NCBI RefSeq assembly: GCF_003015185.1
Contig: NZ_CP027860.1
Span: forward strand, 2,108,001-2,172,000
DNA from: Ahniella affigens
Lineage (GTDB): Bacteria > Pseudomonadota > Gammaproteobacteria > Xanthomonadales > Ahniellaceae
DNA length: 64,000 bases
Reading direction: 5' to 3'
The notes under the pieces were generated by a model. The model searched no databases. It was not told the origin of the DNA and saw only the letters and a program-made list of their open reading frames with translations. Shown here in pieces: positions 48,801 to 56,260 of this stretch. Within the stretch, counting starts at the first letter, position 1. Each line of letters begins with the position of its first letter. A program made the translations under genes and the position numbers.

Positions 48801-49048
48801 CTTGGATCCACCTGGTACCAGCAGCCTGACCTTTTGCTGGCTTCTGCATAGCTGGCCAGCATGGCAGTTTTACCGGCGCCCGGTGGTCCGACCACCCAAG
48901 TCAGTGGCCGTTCACTGCAGCGATCAAGCTCGGCAAACAATCGGGTTCTAGGCACAACACGGTGCAATTTTGGACGCGTGAGCTTGGCTAGATGGGACAC
49001 ATCGACCTCGTCTCTTGACTCAGTACCAAAACCGCTGCACGCCAGCAT
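45848..49048 (-). CDS. MalT-like STAND ATPase regulator with C-terminal winged helix and BTAD
   Basis: The 1066-residue protein begins with an NTPase domain (Walker A G-P-P-G-A-G-K-T at residues 54-61, Walker B L-L-V-F-D-N at 138-143). A long helical TPR-like middle part follows, and the last 250 residues hold an OmpR-type winged helix (R-M-L-G-R-F-E-L-L-R-D-G, A-L-W-P-D) plus a bacterial transcriptional activation domain (W-W-V-D-V-F-A-F-E). STAND regulators bind a small molecule and oligomerise on ATP. The gene lies 57 bases upstream of the RND operon on the same strand, so that operon is the likely target. Whether it is autoregulated cannot be seen. Confidence 0.85.
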   Translation of the reverse strand: MLACSGFGTESRDEVDVSHLAKLTRPKLHRVVPRTRLFAELDRCSERPLTWVVGPPGAGKTAMLASYAEASKRSGCWYQVDPSDRDLATLFHYLAQASGSRKRGPALPRFGNEHRPDTMGFARLFFRSLFAQWKTPALLVFDNYHELPADADWHRLWELIVSEAPTGLALMVTSRQDPPAECARLLANEQMHVLGWDTLRLNLAETREIAALRQLTDEPSIRVAFDQSGGWPVALTLNIEHRRRVAQGLNADAIENREWLFDYFAAQIFASIEPEAHVPLMRAALLPNVTAADASAMAAGAAVWPLLERLYKKRMFVERRGDIYQFHDLFRAFLVREFERRQDAQGVANARTQAAVCLMARELPEPAFELAVAANNWPLTAEIVNRFAPLMFEQGRNASLLAWITQLPEALVRGSSWLSLWYGVALAPGSPMQARAQFEHSHELFGEDDRIGKILSCSAVLATHYLEFDHGQVDRWLDRLLPLLDDDPALPAPAAALRVYGAVLFALSYQRPLAALIDPVIAKIQVLLADSGASPNAKVDAATLVLAHLQIAAQFVEADRLIAIVQPWLSDPVLTPNYRALWTLQEAHCRVRQGRDRDAEILYERAQGIAHEHALQLPLLRIYSRFGRAILALCERDADRARIECDAASAHSSLTRRLDRALDLGLRAGIASHLGEPAEAVQRARQQIDLLDQAGPLWLRSQARLLLALYAVDAGDTAIVHHCIDAADQLLVGTCLNHLASASAVVRVYAQVRTDPAKSVHRDLQACVANLEGLYFLRQHPSALAVVLGEALRQSPDSGDLRRAVRNFGLAPPEVDAPGWPWAFAVRMLGRFELLRDGKPLEYSRKLPRKTLALLKAIIALGGTSVSEQRLLDALWPDDDGDVAARAMDATVIRLRVLLGDPAALQQRGGRLSLQPGRWWVDVFAFEQALVKADEAAQRRDVSEAAHLARAQNLYRGAFLEEEDGESWPVATRERLRSRFLHALARHAQQLEAGQQDDAAITLYLKGLDADPAIESFYQGLMRCYQRLGRRSEGIAAYQRLRQVLLATIGLPPAAATERLLQLLRQ

Positions 49049-49569
49049 TGTTCAAACCGATCGCGGCAAGTGTCGTGTCCTGCTGACAACTTCAGCAAGT
49101 TTCTTGCCGTTCGAACTGATACCGCATAGCGAGACGTCGCCGCAGCGGTGACTGCGATGCCTGTTCGCGCCTTGCTTTGGCTCACATTGCTGCCAAAGGA
49201 GCCTCTGAACAAGTTCAGGGGCGACGTGTGCCAAGGACGCCCCGTCCAGAATCAAGTGCGTAAACGCCTGATTCTGGGGCAATGAGCACGGACACGCGCC
49301 GGACTCATTGCGGGTCTGACAGTCCAGGATGAACACACTCAGGCCCTCCCAAATTCTCTTCAAACGATTGTCGGAACACAATGCGAACGACGACGCGGCT
49401 GGCAGGCTCAGAATATCGTGCAGACTTGCTTACAACAATATGTCCTCGTCTCAGTGTTGGCCAATGACGCACGCATCGACTGATGACCGTGACAGCCTTC
49501 GACTCATGACGACGACCAAAATGATCAGATCACCAAAAGACTCCGGACCTCGGCATAGCCCCGCGATGA
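49049..49569. other. 521-base intergenic region with reverse copy of the multi-hairpin repeat
   Basis: Apart from the repeat at 49195-49352 no gene or strong regulatory signal is seen. The remaining part (49353-49569) has only short unsupported frames. Confidence 0.4.
49195..49352 (-). repeat. Full-length multi-hairpin repeat, reverse orientation
   Basis: The reverse complement follows 36431-36590 along its whole length. Stems are kept where bases differ: the second hairpin reads GCAATGAG / CTCATTGC here against CACTGAG / CTCAGTG in the reference, a paired change. The final stem is CCTCTGAAC/GTTCAGGGG with a wobble-type change. Confidence 0.85.
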
Positions 49570-49900
49570 CTAGCCTACGTGGCGGCGGAACGCCATGCTG
49601 AATGTGGTCGATGACGTATAGCCGATGCGCTCGGCGACCCGTTCCGGCGACATGCCGCCCCTGCAATCAGGTCTTTGGCGATAGCCATTCGCCACGTCAG
49701 CAGATACTCCATTGGCGGTACTCCAACCGCTTGCGTGAAACGTTGAAAGTCGGATGAACGCGACCGCGCGGCCGACTTGGCCAATTGCTCGACTGTCCAT
49801 GCGCGCGCTGGGTCTTGATGCATCGCGACGCCGCGCACATGGATGATTTTAGGCAGGAAGTGCGCGAGACGTTCGACATCTGGTGACTCGAATGCAGATC
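49570..49900 (-). pseudogene. AraC-family regulator remnant, truncated and frameshifted
   Basis: One frame reads a typical AraC HTH start (M-H-Q-D-P-A-R-A-W-T-V-E-Q-L-A-K, then S-D-F-Q-R-F-T-Q-A-V-G-V-P-P-M-E-Y-L). After L-T-W-R-M-A-I-A-K-D-L-I the homology continues in another frame (G-G-M-S-P-E-R-V-A-E-R-I-G-Y-T-S-S-T-T-F-S-M-A-F-R-R). The shift is near 49662-49670. The protein ends early at 49570, and the N-terminal effector domain is missing; the 5' break is next to a fragment of the multi-hairpin repeat. It is very unlikely to be functional. Confidence 0.8.
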
Positions 49901-49937
49901 GATCCAGAATCAAGCATTTGCCTGCTTGATTCCGGGC
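49901..49937 (+). repeat. Fragment of the multi-hairpin repeat (third hairpin only)
   Basis: CCAGAATCAAGCA...TGCTTGATTCCGG matches the third hairpin of the element with an extended stem (AATCAAGCA/TGCTTGATT). It abuts the truncated 5' end of the AraC remnant. Confidence 0.6.
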
Positions 49938-50460
49938 AACTTCAAGCGAAGGTTGGTCAGCAAACGCGCCAAGCCCCTGTGGAAGAAGGCGCAACCTAGG
50001 CACCCCTGATACGACGCGAGTTCCGTCGCGACGAGCGGATATTCGGCAGCGGCGAGAGTTGACAATGGTAGATTTGACGGCGCGGTTCGGGGCACTGGTA
50101 ACGACCCGCCGGAGGTCTGCTTTCGGCCCAAGGCGGGAATCGTTTCGGTGTACCCGGAATGGCCAACTTGCCAGTAAATCAAACCTGGAGCCACCGGTCC
50201 GAGAAGTCCGCTTGCGTCGCTCGTTCTGCTAGACCGACTCATCGAACCGTCGGCGAAGTCCCCGATGCTCGAACGGGAGATTGTTCCCTTGGGAGGGTCT
50301 GAAGAAATCCATCCTGGACTTTCAGACCCGCAATATTGCTCCAGAATCGAGCACTGGCGTGCTTGCTCCTGGGCGGGCCAACCATGGCACCCATCACCCC
50401 TGAACTTTTTCAGAGGCTCCCAAGCCGAGGCAACCATTGATCAGCCTGTTCATCGGCACC
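49938..50460. other. Gene-free stretch between AraC remnant and DUF6768-like gene
   Basis: No supported gene. The left part (to 50287) holds nothing recognisable; the right part contains the repeat at 50288-50424. A long minus-strand open frame across this region is a translation of the repeat and not a gene. Confidence 0.4.
50288..50424 (+). repeat. Multi-hairpin repeat with shortened second hairpin
   Basis: Ends are CTTGGGAG / CTCCCAAG: both ends changed together relative to CTAGGGAG / CTCCCTAG, so the terminal inverted repeat is preserved. The second hairpin is reduced to the palindrome GCAATATTGC. Third to fifth hairpins are recognisable with some mismatches. Confidence 0.82.
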
Positions 50461-50841
50461 TTAACGATTTCCGCTCGAGTCCGATCGCAGCATCGCGACC
50501 TGCAGCTCGACCCGCTTGATTTCGCGCAGTAGGCGATTGCTCTCCATGCGATTGCCGAGAAAGGTCTTGCACAGGATCGTGACTTGGAACAGCACGAGCG
50601 CGCCCAGGCCCCACTTGAGTGCCAGCAAGACATCCATTGCGTTCAGCGCTTGCCAGAACGCGTAGGCACCGCCGACGAAAGCCAGCGTATTGACGATATA
50701 GACGAACCAAAGCACCCGAGCCATTGGTCCAGTCAAAATGCCGAATGCTTGCGCCAGGTAGCCCGGCTCTTGATGGCTCGCCAACAGCGCGCGGTCTTCT
50801 TCCGTCAGGGCACGGCCAATCAGATCATCATACTTGCTCAC
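50461..50841 (-). CDS. Small membrane protein (DUF6768-like), partner of ECF sigma factor
   Basis: The 126-residue protein begins M-S-K-Y-D-D-L-I and has two membrane segments (about residues 40-66 and 69-92) between a soluble N-terminal part and a charged C-terminal helix. This pattern fits the DUF6768 family, often found next to ECF sigma factors. Its GTG start overlaps the sigma stop by 4 bases (GTGA), so the two are co-translated; a role in holding the sigma factor at the membrane is plausible but not shown. A fragment of a second copy of its 3' end lies at 60338-60446. Confidence 0.75.
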   Translation of the reverse strand: MSKYDDLIGRALTEEDRALLASHQEPGYLAQAFGILTGPMARVLWFVYIVNTLAFVGGAYAFWQALNAMDVLLALKWGLGALVLFQVTILCKTFLGNRMESNRLLREIKRVELQVAMLRSDSSGNR

Positions 50842-51395
50842 GATTGCTCTCCTTCCAAAATCGCGCGGACCTTGCGCCGCGCGTGCATCAGCCGGGTTTT
50901 GACCGTCCCAGGCGGTACGTCGGTGGCGATTGCGATCTCCGCCACACTAAGCTCTTCGAGATAAAACAGCGCCAACGAGGCGCGCTGGTCAGCCGGCAAC
51001 GTCGCGATGACGTCCATCACGATCGAGACCTCAGCTTTGAAGATCCCCGATTGGTAATCAGGTGCCTCCGGCCCAGAGTCGTCTAAATCAATGGCAGCCT
51101 CCGAAACATGGTCGCGAGCGGAATTGATCCCGCGCTGGCATCGACGCGTCACGATCTGATAGGCCCATGCCGGAAACGCCGCTACATCATTGAGCCGACC
51201 AAGCCCCTTCAAAATATCCAGCCAGGCCTCCTGCACCGCGTCCTTAGCCCGTTCGGCATCGCCCATCACCCGCCAGGCATGGCGCAGGAACCTTGGTTGC
51301 CACCGTTGGACCAAGCGTGCCAGCGCAGCCCGATCGCCTGTATTGGCCGATGCCACCAAGAATTCTTCGTAGATGCGCTCACGGTCGCGGTTCAC
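50838..51395 (-). CDS. ECF-type RNA polymerase sigma factor
   Basis: The 185-residue protein has sigma region 2 (D-A-V-Q-E-A-W-L-D-I-L and F-P-A-W-A-Y-Q-I-V-T-R-R) and region 4 (L-P-A-D-Q-R-A-S-L-A-L-F-Y-L-E-E-L-S-V, then G-T-V-K-T-R-L-M-H-A-R-R-K). No region 1.1 or 3 is present, as expected for ECF sigma factors. The GTG start at 51395 has AAGGA about 8 bases upstream. It is followed immediately by the small membrane protein gene. Confidence 0.92.
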   Translation of the reverse strand: MNRDRERIYEEFLVASANTGDRAALARLVQRWQPRFLRHAWRVMGDAERAKDAVQEAWLDILKGLGRLNDVAAFPAWAYQIVTRRCQRGINSARDHVSEAAIDLDDSGPEAPDYQSGIFKAEVSIVMDVIATLPADQRASLALFYLEELSVAEIAIATDVPPGTVKTRLMHARRKVRAILEGEQS

Positions 51396-51928
51396 TCACT
51401 GAGTCCTTCTGAATCGATGCCTACAAGGTGCATGCTCGGCGCGAATCGGTTCAATGGTGTTTGGGAGAGAGGGCAGGGCGAAGTCATTGCCTCTGGACTC
51501 AGTGCGTCAGAATCTAGCACTTGCGTGCTCGATTCTGTGCGGGCCATCCATGGCCCGCATCGCCTCTGAACTTGTTCTGAGGGTCCCTAGGGGCGAAGGA
51601 CCAGGGCATGCTGGCTCGCGCTCGAATTCGAGCCCCACGCTGCCGTGCACCGTCAGGCAGTACCGAGCTGCAGAGGGTACGACGGTAGAAGCAGGTGCGG
51701 TTCCGCCCGAACAGGCGTATTGCGCCAAGCGCTGCCGGTTGAGTGCTCGGTCGGCATCCGAGATGGGCCGGGAGCGATCGAACGAAGGAACCTGATCGCA
51801 TTGCCACGCTTCGTCCATGACACCATTCTTTGCTGCGCTGTTGCAGCCGTTTCCGCACCGCGCCTTCACAGTCGTGCGAGCCCTTGCCGATAGACTGCCG
51901 TCTGGCCGGCCGGCTCTCGAGGGAAGGA
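51396..51928. other. 533-base intergenic region between divergent sigma and secreted-protein genes
   Basis: It contains the upstream region of the sigma operon (51428-51490, of which a second copy exists at 60442-60503), the repeat at 51491-51590, and about 330 bases before the next gene in which I see only short, unsupported frames. Confidence 0.4.
51491..51590 (+). repeat. 5'-truncated multi-hairpin repeat
   Basis: The copy starts in the right arm of the second hairpin (GGACTCAGTG) and continues to the terminal CCCTAG. Third and fourth hairpins are intact (CGGGCCAT/ATGGCCCG); the fifth reads CTCTGAAC/GTTCTGAG. Confidence 0.85.
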
Positions 51929-54900
51929 ATGCGTCACACGTCCGTTTTGCTGTTGTCGTTGCTGTCACTGCATGCCGCCGTCGCGGCACCCATCTCCAAG
52001 GTGGTCGGGCAGAACGACGCGCCGGTGCTGAACACGGCTCGCACGCCGACCCTGTCGCCGCAGGACCAGGATGATCCGATCCCGACCAATGGTGAAGCCG
52101 TCGGCTCGCCGGTCTCCGCCCTCGTCGATGACGCCACCTCAGTCGGCCAGATCGACAACGTCACGGACGTGGATGCCGACGAAGGCGATCCTGCGCCCGG
52201 TCTCGGTGTCGCGATCACCGCGGCTGCCACGGCCAATGGCGCGTGGTACTACTCGATCAACGATGGCGCAACTTGGTCGGCTCTGGGTTCCGTATCGAAC
52301 ACCAATGCCCGACTCGTCGGCGTGCAGGGCGGCAGGCTGTATTTCAGGCCTAATGCCGGCTATTCAGGGACCCAGGCAAATGGCCTGACGTTCCGCGCTT
52401 GGGATCGCACGAGCGGAACGAACGGTGCGCTCACGAATCCAGGAAGCGTCGGCGCGACGTCTGCCTATTCGTCCGCCACGGACACGGCGACCATCACCGT
52501 CCTGCTCGCTGAGCCTTACGTGTTTCGCGGGCCGACGACCGATGTCGCGGTGGCGGGTGACACCAGCCTGGTGATCCCGAAGCCAGCTGGAACGGCCGTG
52601 GACGATGTGCTCGTCGCCTCCATCGTGCTGCGGCCCCAAACTGCGACGATCACCGCGTCCGGTTGGACCCTCGTCGACCGGATCAACAACCCAAGCCCCA
52701 CCTCGAGCGCGCTCGCGACCTATTACAAAGTGGCGACCTCGACCGATGCTGGCGCGGGCGTCACCGCCTACACATTCACGCTGCAGGCCGCCCATACGGG
52801 CGCGGTCGGCGGCATTCATGCGAGCGCGGGAATCAACACGTTTTCGCCAATCGACGCCTTGGCTAGTCAGACGACGGCCAGTGCACTCGATCACGCTGCG
52901 CCGAGCGTGACGGCGACATTGACCGGGCCGCTGTTCACTGCCCACGGCTTCGCAAGTTCGGCGACGTGGACTGCGCCGGCTGGCATGAGCGAGCTGTTCG
53001 ATGTGGCGAGCCTGTCGCCGGGCACTGACGGCGCATCGATGCTGAGTGCCATGCTCGCCTCGGTACCGTCCGGCGCCACGGGGTCACGCCTCGCCTCAGC
53101 CAGCAACGATGCGGACGTCGGCGTCACGCAGACACTCGTGCTCGCGCCGGCGCAGGGCAATCGTCCGCCGTTGCTTGATACGAGCAAGTCGCCTGCGCTG
53201 GCGACGATCACCGAAGACGCCGGGCCCCCTTCGGGCGCCGTTGGCACGCTGGTGTCGTCGCTGGTCGACTTCGCGCTGCCTGCGGGCCAGGTCGACAACG
53301 TCACCGATCCAGACGGGCGCGCCCGACTCGGCATCGCGATCGTCGCCACCGACGCGAATGGCACGTGGCGCTACACCACCAATGCCTCAACGTGGAACGT
53401 TCTTTCCACCCCTTCCCATATCAGTGCGAGACTCCTTTACGCCGACGCGAACACGCGCATCCACTTCCAGCCCAATCCGAATTTCAGCGGCACCGTGGAC
53501 GCCGGCATCACCTTTCGCGCTTGGGATCAGAATGGCGGTTTCTTCAACGGGGCAACGGCCTCGGTAGCCGAGCATGGCAACAACACGCCGTTCTCGGAAG
53601 CGACCGACACCGCCAGCATCATCGTCGTCGGTACCAACGATGCACCGACCAGCGTGGCGCCCAGTAACGTCTTGTCGCCGGAGGACAGCGTGCTGGCCTT
53701 CTCCGGCGGCAACCTGATGTCGGTGGCCGACCTCGACGGCGGATCGTTGACCGTCAGCCTGACGGCGAATACCGGCGCGATGAGCATGAGCGCCTTGTCC
53801 GGACTGAGCTTTAGCATCGGCGACGGCAGCGCGGATGCGGCGATGACCTTCAGCGGCGCGATCGCGCAAATCAATGCCGCGCTCGCGACGCTGGCCTACA
53901 CGCCTGTCGCGGACTACCACGGCGGTGCAACAATCGCTTTCAGTGTGAGCGATGGCGTCGCCCCCACGGTCAACAAGACCGTGAACCTCACGATCACCGC
54001 GGTCGCCGACATCGTCGACGACAACGTGTCGCTGCCCGAGGACAGTAGCGCGAGCTTCAACCCGGTCACGGGTCTGGATCCGATTGGGGTCGTGGTCGCG
54101 AACGCCGACAGCTTCGAATCGCCGGGCGCCACGATCACCGCGTTTACGCAGCCCACTGTCGGCAGCGTCAGCGCCGGCGCTGGCGCTGGCGGCATGCTCA
54201 CCTATACGCCACCGCCCAACTATTTCGGGTCGACCAGCTTCACCTATACGGTGACGTCCGCCGGGCTCACGGAGACCGGCAACGTCACGCTCACCGTCGT
54301 GTCCGTTAACGATCTGCCGCAGGCGACCGCGACCGGATCGCAGGTCGTCAACGAGGACACGTTGCTGTTGCTGCCGGCCGCGCTGACGGTTTCCGATGAA
54401 GATCATCCGACCCTCACGGTGCAGCTGGGTACCACAGGCGGCAGCCTCACGTTGACCCAGACCAGTGGCCTCGCTTTCCAGACCGGCGACGGTACGGCCG
54501 ACGCGTCGATGACCTTCTCCGGCACGCAGCCGGCGCTGAACGCCGCGCTCGACTCGCTACGCTTCCAGCCGACGCCGGACTTCAACGGCGCGACGAGCAT
54601 CGCCACGAGCACCAGCGACGGCGTGGCCCCCGAGGTGCTACGCAGCATCCCAATCACGATCACGCCGATTGTGGACATTGCCAACGACGCGGTCGCGACC
54701 GACGAGGACACCGCGATCGTAATTGACGCACTCGCCAACGATACCTTCAACGGCATGGCAGCGATCAGTGCGGTCGGCATCGCGTCGAACGGCGACGTGA
54801 GTTTTACGGCGAGCGCGATCACCTACACGCCCGACCCCGAGTTCAGCGGCAGCGACGCCGTCACCTACGTCGCCACGTCGGGCGGCGTGCCAGAGACAGC

Positions 54901-55930
54901 GACCATCACGATCACCGTGAATGCCGTCAACGACGCGCCCGTGATTTCGAACGTCCCGCTGGCGAACGCGCGCGAAGGTGTGCCCTACACGCACGACGCG
55001 GAGTCCGTCGACGCAGATGGCCCCGGCGGTACCTGGAGCCTCGCTGCGGGTCACACCTGCGGTGGCAGTGTCGCCCCCGCCACAGGCGTCGTGGACTTCA
55101 CGCCCGCTGGCCCCGATGCGCCGCCAAGTTGCGAGCTCGCGCTGCGCGTCTGTGACGAAGGCACGCCTGAGCGTTGCGCGACGCAATCCACATCGATCGC
55201 GATCGCGCCGAACGCGGCGGCAACGAGCACGGCACCCGCCGCGGTCACCTCGCTCGAAGATCAGGCGCTCGCCTTCATCGGGACCAATGAATTGCAGGTC
55301 GACGACCCCGACACCGCACGACTCACCGTCGATCTCGTTGCCTCCGTCGGGACGCTGACGCTGTCGACGGCCGGCCTGGCGTTCGAATCCGGCAACGGCG
55401 TTGACGATCCCTCGATGCGCTTCTCCGGCACGCTGGCCGCGCTCAATGCCGCACTCGCGACGCTCGTGCTCGATCCGACGCCGGACCTGCACGGCGCCGC
55501 GACGCTGCAGTTCGACGTCGGCGACGGCATCGATGCACCACGGCAGCGCACGATCGCGCTCACAATCGCTCCAGTCAACGATCCGCCGACGCTCGACGTC
55601 GTCGCGCCGGGACCGCCGGTTGTTGCCGGCAGCGGCCCGTATACGATCATGCTCACGGGAATCGGCCCGGGCAGCGGCGACCTCGTGCAGGGCATCGCAA
55701 TCAGCGCACTCTCCGCGACGCCCTCAGTCGTCCCCGATCCGACGATCCTCTACACCAGCCCGCAGGGCACGGGTACCCTCACGTTCTCGCCGGCCGCCGC
55801 GGGCTCCACGGATATCACGGTCCTCGTCGTCGACGACGGCGGCACCGCGAACGGCGGCATCGACTCATCCAGCCGCACGTTCGCGCTGCAGGTAATCCCG
55901 GAGCGCGTGTTCAGTAATGGGTTCGAATGA
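51929..55930 (+). CDS. Large secreted cadherin/VCBS-like repeat protein with C-terminal F-x-x-G-F-E
   Basis: The 1333-residue protein has a signal peptide (L-L-L-S-L-L-S-L-H-A-A-V-A-A) and a body of tandem beta-sandwich repeats of about 90-100 residues. Signature pieces such as N-D-A-P, E-D-S/T and F-S-V-S-D-G-V-A-P recur, as in bacterial cadherin-like, VCBS or Ig-like adhesins. A concanavalin-like stretch near residues 190-380 interrupts them. The last residues are V-F-S-N-G-F-E, a short C-terminal signature I associate with exported proteins of Lysobacterales. AAGG directly precedes ATG at 51929; an in-frame upstream TTG at 51830 would bury the signal peptide. Cell-surface adhesion or matrix function is likely. 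Confidence 0.82.
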   Translation: MRHTSVLLLSLLSLHAAVAAPISKVVGQNDAPVLNTARTPTLSPQDQDDPIPTNGEAVGSPVSALVDDATSVGQIDNVTDVDADEGDPAPGLGVAITAAATANGAWYYSINDGATWSALGSVSNTNARLVGVQGGRLYFRPNAGYSGTQANGLTFRAWDRTSGTNGALTNPGSVGATSAYSSATDTATITVLLAEPYVFRGPTTDVAVAGDTSLVIPKPAGTAVDDVLVASIVLRPQTATITASGWTLVDRINNPSPTSSALATYYKVATSTDAGAGVTAYTFTLQAAHTGAVGGIHASAGINTFSPIDALASQTTASALDHAAPSVTATLTGPLFTAHGFASSATWTAPAGMSELFDVASLSPGTDGASMLSAMLASVPSGATGSRLASASNDADVGVTQTLVLAPAQGNRPPLLDTSKSPALATITEDAGPPSGAVGTLVSSLVDFALPAGQVDNVTDPDGRARLGIAIVATDANGTWRYTTNASTWNVLSTPSHISARLLYADANTRIHFQPNPNFSGTVDAGITFRAWDQNGGFFNGATASVAEHGNNTPFSEATDTASIIVVGTNDAPTSVAPSNVLSPEDSVLAFSGGNLMSVADLDGGSLTVSLTANTGAMSMSALSGLSFSIGDGSADAAMTFSGAIAQINAALATLAYTPVADYHGGATIAFSVSDGVAPTVNKTVNLTITAVADIVDDNVSLPEDSSASFNPVTGLDPIGVVVANADSFESPGATITAFTQPTVGSVSAGAGAGGMLTYTPPPNYFGSTSFTYTVTSAGLTETGNVTLTVVSVNDLPQATATGSQVVNEDTLLLLPAALTVSDEDHPTLTVQLGTTGGSLTLTQTSGLAFQTGDGTADASMTFSGTQPALNAALDSLRFQPTPDFNGATSIATSTSDGVAPEVLRSIPITITPIVDIANDAVATDEDTAIVIDALANDTFNGMAAISAVGIASNGDVSFTASAITYTPDPEFSGSDAVTYVATSGGVPETATITITVNAVNDAPVISNVPLANAREGVPYTHDAESVDADGPGGTWSLAAGHTCGGSVAPATGVVDFTPAGPDAPPSCELALRVCDEGTPERCATQSTSIAIAPNAAATSTAPAAVTSLEDQALAFIGTNELQVDDPDTARLTVDLVASVGTLTLSTAGLAFESGNGVDDPSMRFSGTLAALNAALATLVLDPTPDLHGAATLQFDVGDGIDAPRQRTIALTIAPVNDPPTLDVVAPGPPVVAGSGPYTIMLTGIGPGSGDLVQGIAISALSATPSVVPDPTILYTSPQGTGTLTFSPAAAGSTDITVLVVDDGGTANGGIDSSSRTFALQVIPERVFSNGFE

Positions 55931-56260
55931 ATGGAGCCAGGTGGATACTCGGAACACGGAAATCAGGAGCCAGAGCCTGAGGATTCGTCACGGTTCACGA
56001 CCCCGCAAGCCCACCACCGACACGAGCGATGATGGTTGCGCCATCTCGAGTGTCGGCCCGCTGTCGTTGCTGCCAGCACTGCGATTGTGAGCTGACATTG
56101 CCCGGTCGCGCGAGCAACCGCGCGCGAGCGACAATAGCGTTTTTCACGGTAACAACCCAGGCAGACTGACCGATTCAGGATTGCCTCGGTCGGCTTCTCC
56201 GCGCTGCCCAGTTGGCGTTGGTTGTCAATTGGTTCCACAAGACTGAGTCCTACGGGCGGG
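55931..56260. other. 330-base gap between convergent genes
   Basis: No gene is supported here. GC-rich inverted pieces (GTCGCGCGAGC / GCGCGCGAGCGAC near 56103-56131) may form a hairpin followed by AATAGCGTTTTTC, which could act as a terminator for the upstream gene. Confidence 0.35.

Noticed and set aside
49910-50437. A 175-residue minus-strand open frame
   Set aside because: It is a translation through the repeat copy at 50288-50424. Very similar short peptides (G-D-x-G-H-G-W-P-A-Q) arise from other copies, so it reflects the repeat and not a gene.
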